Origin: Streblospio benedicti
Taxonomy: Eukaryota; Annelida; Polychaeta; Spionida; Spionidae
NCBI GenBank assembly: GCA_019095985.1
Contig: CM032660.1
Coordinates: forward strand, 62,186,695 to 62,250,694
Direction: 5' to 3'
Length of the DNA: 64,000 nt
The notes below the pieces were generated by a model that saw only the letters and a program-made list of their open reading frames with translations, had not been told where the DNA came from and ran no database searches. The translations under genes were made by a program, and so were the position numbers. The stretch's first letter is position 1. Each line of letters starts with the position of its first letter. Shown one piece after another: positions 32,256 to 44,085 of this stretch.

Positions 32256-32364
32256 AACAGTTGATAAACAGGAAAAAACTCAAACAACAGAAAAGAATAA
32301 GGAAATGGACGAAAAAGATAATGTCCAGTCTCCAGAAGAATCTGAAATGAGTGAAGAGTTGTAG
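32245..32364 (+). CDS. small acidic ORF overlapping the multi-SIM stop in another frame
   Basis: 39 codons from an ATG that overlaps the last codons of the multi-SIM ORF, reading MKTETVDKQEKTQTTEKNKE.. to ..SEEL. It has the same Glu/Lys/Thr-rich style. The preceding TTGATTCAG resembles a splice acceptor, so this may be a tail joined by splicing, a former continuation separated by a frameshift, or chance. Confidence 0.25.
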   Translation: MKTETVDKQEKTQTTEKNKEMDEKDNVQSPEESEMSEEL

Positions 32365-32416
32365 AGTGTTTTGTGTAGTGAAGTAGTAGTTAGTATAAGC
32401 TTTGGTTATTGTTTAC

Positions 32417-32422
32417 AATAAA
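32417..32422 (+). terminator. poly(A) signal downstream of the multi-SIM ORF
   Basis: AATAAA followed by a T/GT-rich stretch (TTTGTTTATTGTATTTGG), the expected arrangement of a cleavage and polyadenylation site. Confidence 0.5.
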
Positions 32423-32879
32423 GGATAATTTGTTTATTGTATTTGGTTATTTATCTATCATATTTGTCAATATTTCTGAAAACATGCTAATTCCAGCTAC
32501 TTCTTAATCGAAATCTGCATGCTTACCACCCCACGTAACCCCTGAATAAATCCAAACAAACAAAATATTAATGGCTATAAATTGTATTCCATAAATCGTC
32601 TTAAGATCACTGCAATTATAATTGAAATTATAACACAATAGATTTTATTTTTAATACACTGAAGAAAAAAAAGATTATTTTCTTCACAATCTCGAAATCT
32701 GCATTTTGTGGTCAGGGGTACCTTCCGACAGGTCTTGTGACATTACTAAAAAGATATTACTACATATATTTAAGGCAAATAATGTCTTAAATTTGTAGTT
32801 AATGCAATGGTTCCTGGCAGACATATGCCCATAAAATACACTTGAAACATACTTTTTAAAATGCACATAGTCAGATTCA

Positions 32880-32995
32880 GTGGGCCCTTCTCCCACCAAA
32901 ACACTTCATTTTCATAGGGTTATTCATGAAATCCCTTAAGTGTGCCCCCCTTTTTTCTTAAGTACATCCCCCTCTTCCAAAAACCTGGATCTGCC
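32880..32995 (-). mobile_element. short MITE, family M, copy 1
   Basis: On the minus strand: AGGCAGATCCAGGTTTTTGG..., then AAGGGATTTCATGAATAACC and ATGAAAATGAAGTGTTTTGG. The same order occurs at 33857 and, diverged, at 49850. Confidence 0.65.
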
Positions 32996-33856
32996 TATGA
33001 TATGTGACAAAAACATGTCGTCGCAGAGACAGATCTTTGAGCTTTCAAAAGAAGCCTGATAGCAATCTGCTTTAGTGTTCAAAGCTCTGGAGTAAAATAT
33101 ACATAATTACATCAAATATTAACAAGAACTATCTCCGACTTAATGTCTTGAAAGCTTTTTGGTGCACGAAGCCCAAAATTGACATTTTGCTAAATGGCAC
33201 CGAGGGATTTTTATTCATATGTAATCACAGTATAATAAATATGCGCGGTTTAAGTTCTGTTTCATTTCAAAATGATATGGAAGGGAGTCATGTTTCATTT
33301 CTCATTGATGAGCTACAGTCTAACAATTGTTAATACTGGAGCGACAATGCATGCACCCCCGTCCTTTCACCAACTTTCACTGCCTCGTTGTGGTAGTCGT
33401 CATGCACAGTCGTGTTTATGAGACAGATGTTTAAACCAGTATTTGTGGGTAGTATATTGAAGGAGAGCACATAATCCCCAGAAAAATCACCCATGTTAAG
33501 AAAGCCAACATGCATCTGCAGACCAAGGAGGAATAGTACTACGGAGGATGGATTGTCAGGTCCACGTGGCCGTAAATTATCACTGTAAATCTCAAGTAAG
33601 AAATGTGTGTACCATTTTCTTTTTCATGGATAAGTGCTAATTTAAGATATCTACAATATCAACAATGCCAAAAACGGTCAGAATCGCCATTGTAAGCGAC
33701 ATCTTTTTAAAAAGAGTCGAGGCGAGCATATTTGCCTCTATAACATCTGTCCATTGCACCCAGGCCTGGCGCTCTACGTTCTTTCCAATTCTATTTCGAA
33801 AACTAGTCAATTAGCTCAAAGCTCTCGCTAATATGGAGAGAGACTTTTAACCCGTC

Positions 33857-34050
33857 CGATGGCAGATCCAGCAGATCCAGGTTTTTTTAAAAAAGGTGGG
33901 TGGCGTAAGGGCGCATTTAAGGAAAAAAAAAGGGGGTGTTCGGAAGGGATATTTCATGAAAAACCTTATGAAAATGAAGTATTTTGGTGGGAAAAGGGGA
34001 AGGGGGGGGGGGGGGGGGGGGCAGGGGCCTGTATCTGCCTATGCCGTCAA
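33857..34050 (+). mobile_element. short MITE, family M, copy 2
   Basis: GATGGCAGATCCAG...GGTTTTTTTAAAAAAGGTGG, then GATATTTCATGAAAAACC and ATGAAAATGAAGTATTTTGG, a G homopolymer, and an inverted end CTGTATCTGCCTATGCC. Non-coding; frames through the G-run are artefacts. Confidence 0.65.
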
Positions 34051-34373
34051 TACCACCCAACACATTATGCAAAATTTGACCTATTTTTTTGGAAGATGTC
34101 AAGGGCTCAAAAGCAATTTTTCAGCAATAAAGAGAGCCCTTGATATTCAGGGCGATATACCCTAGATCTCCCTGCTAAATGCTAGAACGTCTGATCGCTG
34201 CATTTGCATGTGCGTCCCATACTCAAACTCAGCCAACCATTTATCTTTTACAGCACAGTCCTCATTTCCTATCCCCTCTACCTAAATCATAGGCCCACTA
34301 AATGGAGATGTGATTAACGAGTTAATTCACTGCTTAAGAAACATCTTATTCTGACTTCAGTGTCGTAAAAGTA

Positions 34374-34700
34374 CAGTAGAACCTGGCAATTAAGGACACT
34401 TGAGAACTAGGCCCAGTTAACTTGTGCCATCCGACAAAATCAACTTTTTAACAGCCCATTTCCAAACTTTGTTGTTTCATATTTTTTTTATTTCTATAGT
34501 TAACTTTAAGGCAAACATTTGTTAATCAAGACTTTTTAAAGCGCACATTCAACTTTTTAAGATACTTGTATTACCTTGGGTGGGGGGTGGGTGGGTGGGT
34601 GGGGTGGGGGGTTGTCGTTCCGCTAAATCAACTTTTTACTAATTAACTTAACAGGGGTGGGGGGTCTCTGAGCTAAATTAAAGAATTAACTTAGTTATCA
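34374..34700. mobile_element. degenerate ACAGTAGAACCT-type element with G-rich tract
   Basis: Starts with the mariner/pogo-like terminus ACAGTAGAACCTGG. Repeated AATCAACTTTTTAAC-like units follow, with a GGGTGGGTGGGTGGGGTGGGG tract (about 34577-34611) capable of G-quadruplex formation. The right terminus is not clear. Confidence 0.45.
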
Positions 34701-34861
34701 GACGCACAACATTTGGCTTGGTCCCTTAGTGAAGCGTTTTTTCTAACGATACACAGTCAACAAAATCATAAATACAACTCCCTAATTGAGGTGTGTCCCT
34801 CCTATTGGTGAGATTGGTTACTTTCTCGTGTAGTTAACATAAACTAATCGGTACATTACAT

Positions 34862-34998
34862 GTGCTTCTGTAGCCGAGTGGGCAAGGCGTTGGACTCGTG
34901 ACCAGAAGGGCGTGAGCTCGATTCACGGTCGCGTCTGCTGATGGGCGTTGAGCTAACTCATCCCTAAACAGATGCAAACTTAAATAGGTAGGTCTACA
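34862..34998 (+). repeat. tRNA-derived SINE, 5' part (copy B)
   Basis: TGTAGCCGAGTGGGCAAGG (A-box region), ACTCGTGACCAGAAGG and GAGCTCGATTCACGG (B-box region) form a tRNA-like head, followed by GATGGGCGTTGAGC and ACTTAAATAGGTAGGT. It is not a functional tRNA: the acceptor stem does not close. Confidence 0.7.
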
Positions 34999-35091
34999 GG
35001 CCATGGGTATAGTATTTCACGTTATCATATAATCATTTTTAAATAGTAACCAGCTGATAGTAACTATCATAGACTGGAGATATTGCTGCTG

Positions 35092-35164
35092 CTGTTGTTG
35101 CTGCTGCTGCTGTTGTTGCTGCTGTTGCTGCTGCTGCTGTTGTTGCTGCTGCTGCTGCTGCTGC
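35092..35164. repeat. CTG/TTG triplet microsatellite
   Basis: About 24 triplets of CTG with interspersed TTG, ending at CTGCGTCGG. It lies between the two halves of a SINE. Confidence 0.95.
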
Positions 35165-35239
35165 GTCGGTCGCTGCGTGGTCTAGGTTCTGGCTTGACCA
35201 CCAGTGGTGTCCAAAACGATCACTGAAACTAAAGCAAAA

Positions 35240-35430
35240 ATTTCTTTATAGATTACAAGGTAACCATATTGATATATTTGGCATGCAAGCGAACACCAAT
35301 GCTGATTGATAGCCACGTCTGTGCCACGGTTGCCATACGCTGTGTGCTCCCAGGGTAGTTGATAAAGATATAGCATTACGCGGATGCCAATGGCCTGGTG
35401 GAAATGTTGAGTGGGCTGATTCTGCATGCT
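35240..35430 (+). repeat. SINE 3' part (copy B continued)
   Basis: GTGTGCTCCCAGGGTAGTTG, AAAGATATAGC and GCGGATGCCAATGGCCTGGT correspond to the inverse of the tail of SINE copy A (5530-5620). Together with 34862-34998 this looks like one element split by later sequence. Confidence 0.55.
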
Positions 35431-36039
35431 GGGACTGAAACCATAAACTACATTTAGGGAAGCCACAAGGGAGAACAGCTAGAGTATGCGCGCATTGCAT
35501 GATAAATGGATAATTAAATTCTGCATATCCACGTTCATTTAACAGCATGTCAAAATCGAATAATTTAATAAAAAAAAACATGCCACAAACAAACAATCAA
35601 CTTTCACTTCCATAATGCTACATCAATAAGTCTATTTTGAGATTTCTCAATGACTTGTTAGAACCCGCAGTCTCATCGCCAAGATTAGGAGCACACAACA
35701 AATCAGGTAAGCTTTGTTTTTATTTGACAGTAATTTATAGAATTTTTAGGAATAAACAGGAATGTTGCAAAAATATGTAAAAATTATATTCTTGGTCGAG
35801 GCCGATATTGCACCTGTAGCATACAGTCATGCAGAAAAAATCTGACGAGAGAGCAGGAATGGAACACACATTAAATGATCCGACTTCAACCGGAATCCTG
35901 CAGGCATGGAATACGAACGCAAACCTTTAGATTGTTACAACATGCCATTTGAGATGAGCTGTTCTCAACCACTTCAAATCTTGCAAAATCCCACCGCGAG
36001 TATCACACACACATAGGGAAGGTCTCGGTCAGAAAATGG

Positions 36040-36375
36040 GTACGAACGTGCCATGGACAGATTGAAAATGGCATCCACCAATATACCTATTTTTGAAAAC
36101 ACGAGACCCACAATATACCAAAATCTAAGAAAAAAGTGACATAATATGCCAATATCTGATAAAAAAAATGTTATATAACATACCAATATCTGACCAACAT
36201 GTGACATAACATGTGACAAAATTGTGACATATATACTAAAATTATGAAAAAGACACCCAGAAATAAACAAAAAATGTGAAAAAAGGAACCCAGAATATAC
36301 CTAAAATGTGAAAAAGACCCAGCAATAGACCAAAAACGTAAAAAAAGACACCCATTTTCGGGGTATGTACTCACC
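36040..36375. repeat. degenerate minisatellite (AAAGACACCCA..ATATACCAAAAT units)
   Basis: Roughly ten variants of AGACACCCAGAATATACC-AAAAATGTGAAAA and ACATAACATACCAATATCTGA, period about 25-32 bp. Non-coding. Confidence 0.65.
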
Positions 36376-36379
36376 GTAA

Positions 36380-37790
36380 TAATGTGAGCCCCGCCCCCCT
36401 CCCCCGAGCACACAGAATGCAGAGACCAACACTGATGGATTCTGCCGAACCATACAGACCAATATGTATGAGGAAATATTCGTCTGCAATAACCGGCTAG
36501 GTGGTCACATTTCTTGGTTCTGTTTACTAGCACGTGTATCAATACCGTAAGCAAGCAAAAACACCCCCTATTTGTTCAAATAAGGATAAACCGTATTTAC
36601 TTCATGGACCATATATCAACCGCCCACCAGGTCTGAACTAATTGTTTACATTGGTATTTTGCATCGGAGATCCGTCCCGTACTCCACAAATCCTGCGCAT
36701 TTAGCAGTATTTCACGGGATCAGTGGAGATATCCGGATGACAGCTGAACGTTTAGTTGTATGTGAGCCGCCTGAGGTGAGTGCACTGAGTCGAGTGCATT
36801 TTATAAGGTTCTGGATCCTGTGTGATATATTGACATTAGCAGGTTCTTCTTGGAAGAAAGGCTGTTGAACATGGGTGAAAAAGTAAACGATATGGATACT
36901 GTGGGTGATGGGCGAAAAATAAGTCAATTAAGAATAAAATACAAATAATTGTGTATTTATATTCATCAGAAACGTGAAGAATGTGAATGGAGGGCCGAGC
37001 ATAAGTAAAACATAAATATTCTTGAATTGAAAGAAAACACAGACAAATAAATTCAGCAGAAACGTGAAAACTAGTTTACGCTGCTTTTATGGAGCACTCC
37101 CAGGGTTTCACGTCGTCCATATTTACAATACCCCTTGCCAAGTTGTGGCGTTGCCTGTCATTTATAAACAATGACAAGTTCCTTTTCACTCAAATTTACA
37201 TAGAAACTCAGCAATACTGCTGGGAACTACACAGAACATTGACTGCGTTCGGAAATGCGTACATGTACACGCTGGTTTATGCAGTATTTTTCTTCTAAAG
37301 CTGTTTAAGCCGAGGTATCCCCTTTGAGGCTAAAGTGATGGGGGCAATTTAAAATGAAAAAGAAAACGTCGTTACTGGAGTAAATATGCTATTGGTATAA
37401 CCCTGCATAATGATACAACCATGTTATTTGACACATGTTATTCAGTATAACTCTATCATATGAGTCGATTGTCTATCAGCAATTTATTCTTCAAGATGAC
37501 TAGTAAAATCCAAGATGGCCGAGAAATTTTCCAAGTAATAAGAACAAATGCACACAAACTAAAAGTCCACATAACATGGTGATCTATCAAGGATGCATGC
37601 TGCTAGACAGTAGAATATATAACCAGCGGTAAATTGTGACAGGTCATGATTTATGCTAACGTATATTGTGACCACAAACACGTGTAGCTGTAAGGTAATC
37701 AGTGTAAATTGTAATCGATTACTTATATGTTATATAATATTCAGTTGACGGCTGACAGCACAACTCTACAACCATTGTTTACTACAGACC
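36380..37790. other. intergenic, no supported gene
   Basis: A short frame at 36739 (MTAERLVVCEPPE) is followed by GTGAGT and could mimic a first exon, but no partner exon was found. Otherwise featureless. Confidence 0.4.
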
Positions 37791-37815
37791 TGCGGTGCAC
37801 ACAGAGAACTTTAAA

Positions 37816-38160
37816 ATGACACAAAAACGATCTCTCCGTCACCATCCTGACCTGATCCACGCCTGTTCAAAGTTAGAGCTCTGGTGGGGTCACGTGCCGA
37901 GCCGACGAATGGACCAGATGGACGGACACGACAGTCACAAAACTGCACCCCTTCTTTTTTCTGGGCCACGTGGCAACGTATCTAGACATGTGATGCTTGA
38001 AACAGCATCTACTCTAAGAGCTCGCTCTATCAGTGTCAGGCCCATGCCACTACATCAGAGGTATAGGACAAAATTCCTGAGCATGTTTACAATTTACGGT
38101 GTTTACCTTTTACGGGTGTCAGACGATTTTTGGGTTACTGCTACCGCGTCCACATATTAA
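37816..38160 (+). CDS. unrecognised ORF of 114 codons
   Basis: From the ATG at 37816, MTQKRSLRHHPDLIHACSKL.. continues to ..TATASTY and a stop. The first two-thirds are GC-richer than the surroundings, basic and His-rich, with no known domain. It could be a chance frame, a transposon remnant or a coding exon; I see no splice partners or poly(A) signal. Confidence 0.2.
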   Translation: MTQKRSLRHHPDLIHACSKLELWWGHVPSRRMDQMDGHDSHKTAPLLFSGPRGNVSRHVMLETASTLRARSISVRPMPLHQRYRTKFLSMFTIYGVYLLRVSDDFWVTATASTY

Positions 38161-38164
38161 TCAC

Positions 38165-40120
38165 ACAATCTCTGACACATATATAACAAGTCAAAGCCGC
38201 TTTTTGACTTGCAACTTCACGCTGTTTGTAATTGTTATAAATGTTGATCCCACAGGTACATTGACTGACATTTTGTTTAATTGACAAACTGCAATTTGCT
38301 GTTTTGTGCAGACTATAATCGACCATTTGCAAAGGTTATGGAGCATTATATAAGAACAGTGACATTGTCGTTTGATCATATCGACTGCAATTTTGCAAAG
38401 TTTATTGTGCGATCAATTTCTTTGAATATAATCAGTGATTAGTTTGATCAAAGTGGCCCAGGGTCCAGTAGAGAAATCTAGTATACGTATGCACCAAGGC
38501 AACTGCATTGGTTAACTTTGTAGATATTTAATATGCGTCTGAGAAAAGACTCTCATTCACACTATCTCAGTTTTTTTCAAGATGACCACCAAAATCCAAG
38601 ATGGCCGACAATGTTTCCAAATAATAAGAATAAACATAGACAAAATAGAAACTATATTTGGTGCCTTTGGTCATAGTCAATGCTCATCTGCTCGTCAGAA
38701 TGTAGACATCTATGCCTAACTTGATATAAAAGACATGGAATTATTCAGAAAGAAGTACACGTGCCTTGAGGGGGTCACGCAGTGACGATGCGTGTCGGGT
38801 CTCAAGATCCAAGATCAAGTATATGCAAATGAGACGCATTGGAGTGTGATGATTGGTGTAACGGCCAAAAGCACGCCTGCCTACACACGGTGATGATCTG
38901 TAGTGAAGTGTGGGAGCCAGTCAACCATCATTCAAAAAACGTTTTTTAAATTCTGCCTTGAAAATTTAAATTTCACAATTGGTGCAGTGAGGCGGTCGAT
39001 CAAAAATAGAAATATAGAACAGAAATTGATTGGAGGAGCCACCACCCGAGTATAGAACTCACGTAGTTAGGTGCGTGAAGGATAAAAAGATGATAAGGTT
39101 GTCTGACGCATAATAAGGACTTTTACTGGTTTCTTAGCCAAAGAATTCACTACGAGGTAGTCATTTGTGAGGAAGTTCCGAGTGCAGGATGCGTCAGCAT
39201 TGTATGCTGGGTTAACTGAAGGATGAAATCTGTCTCCACCCTGACCCATAGAGTTGGTTGCAAATATGGGCACGTTGACCTTGGCACACGGTTGTCAGGA
39301 TGTCGATGGTGGGAGTTGGGGTAGTGCATACATAAATATAGTGTACCAGGGTTTGGTAAACAAACCTAGTCTCTGAACTCACATTTGAGAGAGGCTTGGA
39401 ATTATCCTGAAACATGTACACATGCTTTGGTGGCACGGTGCAGTATAAAGATGGGAACAGTTTTGTATGTAATGGTCTGTAAAGAGTACGCCTGGAAGCA
39501 TGGGTCCCAGCAGCACGGTAAGGGTGATGGGGTATGTATACATGTACTGCTATGATACAATGATTTACAGACATTATAGAATACACGTTAGTACTGTTAT
39601 AGAAAAGGGTAACTAACAGGCACAGATACCAGGGGAGCCAGGACATCTGTTTTACTGGGAGGTGGAGTGTCTCACCTCCCAAAATGGTACTTCATAACAG
39701 TAAATATGGTGATAAATATACGTACAAAACTGTGGTGTTTATACGCGGACAGCACTGTATATAGTAGAGCATAAGTCAAGCCTAAAACCGATGGACTACC
39801 CCCTGTTTCTTTGGGCCTATTAGTTACCGTTTTATGTAATAGTAGTAATGTGTATGGTATAGTGTTATACCTCCCTCCCATGATTCTGGGCTCCATGCCC
39901 TGAAGTGTGTGGCATGATTGGTAGAAAAGGTTAAGCACGCCTGCCTACACAAGTATGACTAGTCTTTGTGCGGTAGGTCGTGAGTCCACACTAATCTAAG
40001 GAATATTTGAAATGGTGCCCTGAAAGTTTCACATTATTCACATTGGGCTCATCTCAAGCATAAAAAACCAAAGATGGTAAGCTTAATTATTAAGTGCTAG
40101 TGATAGTGGAGAATCTATGT
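38165..40120. other. intergenic, no supported gene
   Basis: AT-rich and moderately mixed sequence. Minus-strand frames at 39067-39938 have no recognisable domain. Confidence 0.4.
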
Positions 40121-40121
40121 C

Positions 40122-41559
40122 CAGCGATGGATCCACGCGGTCTCAAACTCTTTTCCATAACGCGCTTAAACCTACCCTCTCTCCAATCTTTTGTAAGTAT
40201 CTCTCAAGTCAAGCACCCCCTTACCTATACTCATAATCTCCCCACCCATATACTCTCGAGCCTATCTCTCAAGCCAAGCCAAGCTCCCACCCCACAACCC
40301 TCTATGCTATAATCACACATGTCCCCGCCTTCTCTCAAAGTCTCCCCGCCCCACTGCCATAAGCTCTCCCCCACTCTCTCAAGCTCCTACCTTCTCTCAA
40401 GTCAAATCACCCCCTCCCCGTCAGCCATATACTCACAAGCCCTCCCCCCTCATTCTCTCAAGCTCTCACCTTGTCTCAAACCCCCACCCCCATACTCTCA
40501 CAAGCCGCCGCCATCTCTCAAGCCCACTCCCTGCCATATACCCAGAAGCCCCCATTCTCTCAAGCCCTCACTTTCTCTCAAGTTACACCATCCCCCTCAA
40601 GAGCATACTCACAAGCCCCACACCCCTCATTCTCTCAAACCAAGCCCCCCTCTTTCTCTGGCATTCTCTCAAGCCAAGCTCCACCCCCAACCCCCATACT
40701 CTCACAGCCATATACTCGGAAGCCCCTGCTTTCTCTCAAACCCAAGCTTTCTCTCAAGATACCTCTTTTCCCTCAGGCGTATGCTCACAGGCCCCCATTC
40801 TTTCAAGCCCAGGCCCCCCCAACCATATACTCACAAGCCCCCCTCCCCTAATGCCCCCCCCGCAGCCCGCCCCCACTCATTCTCTCAAGCCCCCTCCCCT
40901 CCCAATACTCTCACAAGCAGCCGCCATCTCTTAAGCTTACACCCCGACCAGGGGCAGATTTAGTGCCCCTCTCCCCTAAAAAATGAATAATAAAAATAAA
41001 AATAAATTTAATTTAAAAAAGAAAAAAACCCACACATTTAAATGAGGGTAACATCATTGTAGCATAACACAACCCCCAATAAGCGGATGGCTCTCGGACT
41101 ACTGATAATCAACACCTAGTGTTCATTGTTATATATGAAGAAATAGATTATTGAAGTAGATGAATTGTTTCTTATCATTGTTAGTGAACACCCCTCTAGA
41201 CACCTCTAAAACACCATATGCACTCTAGCTTACGGGGGGCTTCGCCCCCCTGATTCCCCTACCAGGGTTCTGCCCTGGACCCGCAGGGTGCCTTACACGG
41301 CCCCCAGACCCCTCGCTACAGTTGCACCCTCTCCCTAACACAAAATGCTGGATCCGCCCCTGAGTGACAGACACTCTCAAGCCCCACCCGCATTCTCTCA
41401 ATCTCTGATGAAAATATATCATGTTTGATTTGTATTTTGAAAATGTGGTTATCTTTATATAACTACCCCTTCGAGTCATCAAACTCCCAGGCCGCAGGTC
41501 CCTGCCACGCGAAAAAAAACACAACTCAAGCACCGCCCCCCTTCCTGGATCCATCACTG
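40122..41559. mobile_element. composite CTCTCAAGCC-minisatellite TIR element, full copy 3
   Basis: 1438 bp between CAGCGATGGATCC and the inverse GGATCCATCACTG. About 800 bp consist of variable CTCTCAAGCCCC / CATATACTCACAAG units. A second element is nested at 40949-41362, followed by more of the same array and a short unique tail (TTGATTTGTATTTTGAAAAT). No coding sequence; the Pro/Ser-rich frames are by-products. The CAG-initial, GATCC-containing termini suggest a hAT-like DNA transposon, but no clean target duplication is visible. Confidence 0.85.
40949..41362. mobile_element. nested TIR element inside copy 3
   Basis: Begins CAGGGGCAGATTTAG and ends CTGGATCCGCCCCTG (inverse CAGGGGCGGATCCAG). 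Inside are GGTAACATCATTGTAGCATA, TAATCAACACC and AGTGAACACCCCTC, shared with 46277-46717. hAT-like termini; non-coding. Confidence 0.8.
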
Positions 41560-41614
41560 TAATGTCTGCACGTGCTATATGTTATATAATAAATAGAGAG
41601 GGGGTAATAAAGGG

Positions 41615-41790
41615 TGAAGATATCCCACATCCCCATTTTTGTCCCTTTTTCAACATTACTCTTTTTCTTGTTGCTTTTGCCACCATCACAAAATACGCCA
41701 GCCTCTTGTCCTGTATATATCACTTTCTTGAAATCCCACATCCCTCTTTTCGACCTTTTTCCAGAACCCCCCTTTCCTATAAACTTAAAG
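41615..41790. repeat. CACATCCC-TTTT minisatellite-like repeat
   Basis: Units such as ATCCCACATCCCCATTTTTG and AAATCCCACATCCCTCTTTT, ending in CCTATAAACTTAAA. The same order occurs near 59820-59990 and 61832-62041. Confidence 0.6.
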
Positions 41791-42224
41791 ACATAAAAAT
41801 ATAGGAAACAAACAGAAGGTAAGTACATCTCTAAGATGTGTGATGAATGTAATAAATGTGATTATGGATAGTAGCACATGAAGGTGAGACATTTCATGCA
41901 CATCTCCAATCTAATATGCATGCATAAAAATAATTTACTCATTAGGGTATTTGGACAGTATTACTCTACGGATGATACGTACACGTAATATATATAAAAC
42001 TCAAGACTTTGAATAATGATTATGCAATCTATTATTCAAAGTACTTTATAATTGGCCATATGATGGGGAAGCAAGTCATAAGTTCATGGCAAATACGTTT
42101 TAGAGATGTCACTGTCTACAGAATACATATAAATATTACTCAATATTTAAAATGCTGTTAAAGATCAAGCTAAAATATATTGCCATTGTCAAATTGATAC
42201 ATTATATTCATTATATTCTGGGAG

Positions 42225-42325
42225 GGTGTGGGTTATAAGGGTTATAAGGGGTCAAGAAATCCCTCTTTTCTACACGTTTTTCTTCTTTATTTAGGGGTGG
42301 GTGGGGGTGGGGGTGGGTGGCACAC
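42225..42325. repeat. GGGTTATAAGGGGTCAAGAAAT fragment plus G-rich tract
   Basis: Shares GGGGTCAAGAAAT with the repeat at 61832. Followed by GGTGGGTGGGGGTGGGGGTG, a potential G-quadruplex. Confidence 0.45.
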
Positions 42326-43995
42326 CACACCACACACGTTTATAAGCCATCATCACATTTGTAAATCACACAACTATTCTACCAATCTGCGCAGTGCATA
42401 TAGTATAGTGTTAATCAACTTATCCACGTTGAGATGATGTAGGTGGCAGCCAACGATAACACATCATTAGTATGTCCTTGATATTTAATTCCCCCTAGCA
42501 CATATTGTGTCAGGATGTTTACCCTCTCATCTCATCTTGACAGTAAATAGCATTGACTATATTGTTCAAAGCATCAGAAAACGCTGATTGTCAACTAGCC
42601 TTGATTGACGTGAAATAACATGATCACAGACAGCCTTTATAGAGAAAGAAAACATGTAAAAAGTGGATTACCGGTAATCAATTGATTAAGCTGGGTGCAC
42701 ACCACTGCGATCCCCAGACTGACTGAGATCGGGCCCTGAGTCTTGACTAGTTCTTATCCTAAATCCTCTAATCCCCTGTGCCTTCTTCTCAAGTTTTCTC
42801 GTGTTGTTGATCCAGGTGTAGCTGCGGTCTACATGGCCTAGCCATCTAGGGCTGCCTTTGAGAGGCACATTATCAATGCATGTGATACCCACTTCCTCTA
42901 AAAGGCTGTCTGAATTGATATCATCTTTGGGTTTCACTCTTTCTTAATAGAGAAAACATTGTCTACAAAATATAATGGAATGGGAGAGGCTGCATCATTT
43001 TAATCTGTAATACATATTCTAAGACAAGGCATTCTATCCAAAACGCTTCAACTGTATTTGTTCAACTCATGAATAAGTATGAAAGTTACACGCATGTAAT
43101 AGTTAAGTTGTAAAGATTAGTTAGAGCCTCAAGATCCATGTCATACATAGTAAATCCATATGTTGTTATGTTGTATCCAAATATACAACAAGTCACCAGC
43201 GTGTGGGGAAAATGTGTAGTTCAATGTACACGTACGTGGCTCAAACATGCATACCAACTAATGCACCTCACAAGTGCAACAACTAGTCTTTTAACTTCTG
43301 ACCTGTTATCAATTAATTAGATGACTTATATATACTTCAATGTGCACTTTATATAATATAGCAACTGTCGTTTGTGATGACTTGTCAAGTTGTACTGCCA
43401 TGTAATATGCCCATCAGCTGAAATTTAAACGAATGAGAAATTACAGTGTCTAGACGTGGCCGGAAAAATAACACAATATAATGACTGGTTTTAAGTGTCA
43501 ATCCTCCCCGAATAAATGCACTGTCATTTATTTTGTATGTTACAAGGCTTAACATATTACCAATCCTTCCATGTTTTGTCAATAGATGTATGAGGTACCT
43601 TCATTTCTAGACGTGGTATCAAAATATGTAGAAACGATTTGTTATTCCCGACCTCACATGAAGATTGTAGCGCTTAGTGTCAAACAATATAAATCTTTTG
43701 CTGAGAGTATCTTTCCATTTTATTGCAGCCCCAACCATAATGTTTCTCCCATATTTTTAGTCAATCTTTTCTCCTTCTGGCTTTCTTGCTGAATGATTCC
43801 TTGTTGATCGCTGCTAGGACACATTTTATGTGCCAGCGGCCATCGTGGCGGCCATCTTGAATTTATTGCCGGGGTGACAGCGATCCACTCAAATCGTATT
43901 GACACAGTAGGATCCCTAGTTACAAAATGTCAAAAGCGATTTAGTATGCCCAACCCAACCTCAAAACAGATATTCTATTTACATGTATGTATTAT
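42326..43995. other. intergenic, no supported gene
   Basis: Contains an element-like end, AAGCTGGGTGCACACCACTG (about 42688-42709), whose GTGCACAC word recurs inverted at about 48776. A minus-strand frame there (LLEEVGITCIDNVPL..) loosely recalls LINE 3' regions but is too weak to call. Confidence 0.35.
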
Positions 43996-44007
43996 AGGTG
44001 TCTTTCT

Positions 44008-44085
44008 TCATTGCCCAGTTGGTAAGGTTCCAGACTCATGACCATAACATCATAAGTTTGAACCTGGGTTAATGATAGAATTAAA
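44008..44085 (+). repeat. tRNA-like SINE head fragment
   Basis: TTGCCCAGTTGGTAAGG, ACTCATGACCATAAC and AAGTTTGAACCTGGG resemble the A-box, anticodon arm and B-box of a tRNA-derived SINE. Acceptor-stem pairing is absent. Confidence 0.5.

Noticed and set aside
34862-34940. Possible tRNA gene
   Set aside because: A and B boxes are present but the acceptor stem does not pair, and the sequence continues as a SINE body.
36739-36783. Possible first coding exon ending at GTGAGT
   Set aside because: Thirteen codons only, no downstream partner exon found.
40319-40963. 214-codon Pro/Ser-rich frame, and similar ones at 17738, 40471, 45493 and 45740
   Set aside because: All are translations of the CTCTCAAGCC minisatellite inside a transposon.
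44008-44085. Possible tRNA gene
   Set aside because: tRNA-like boxes without a closed cloverleaf; best read as a SINE fragment.
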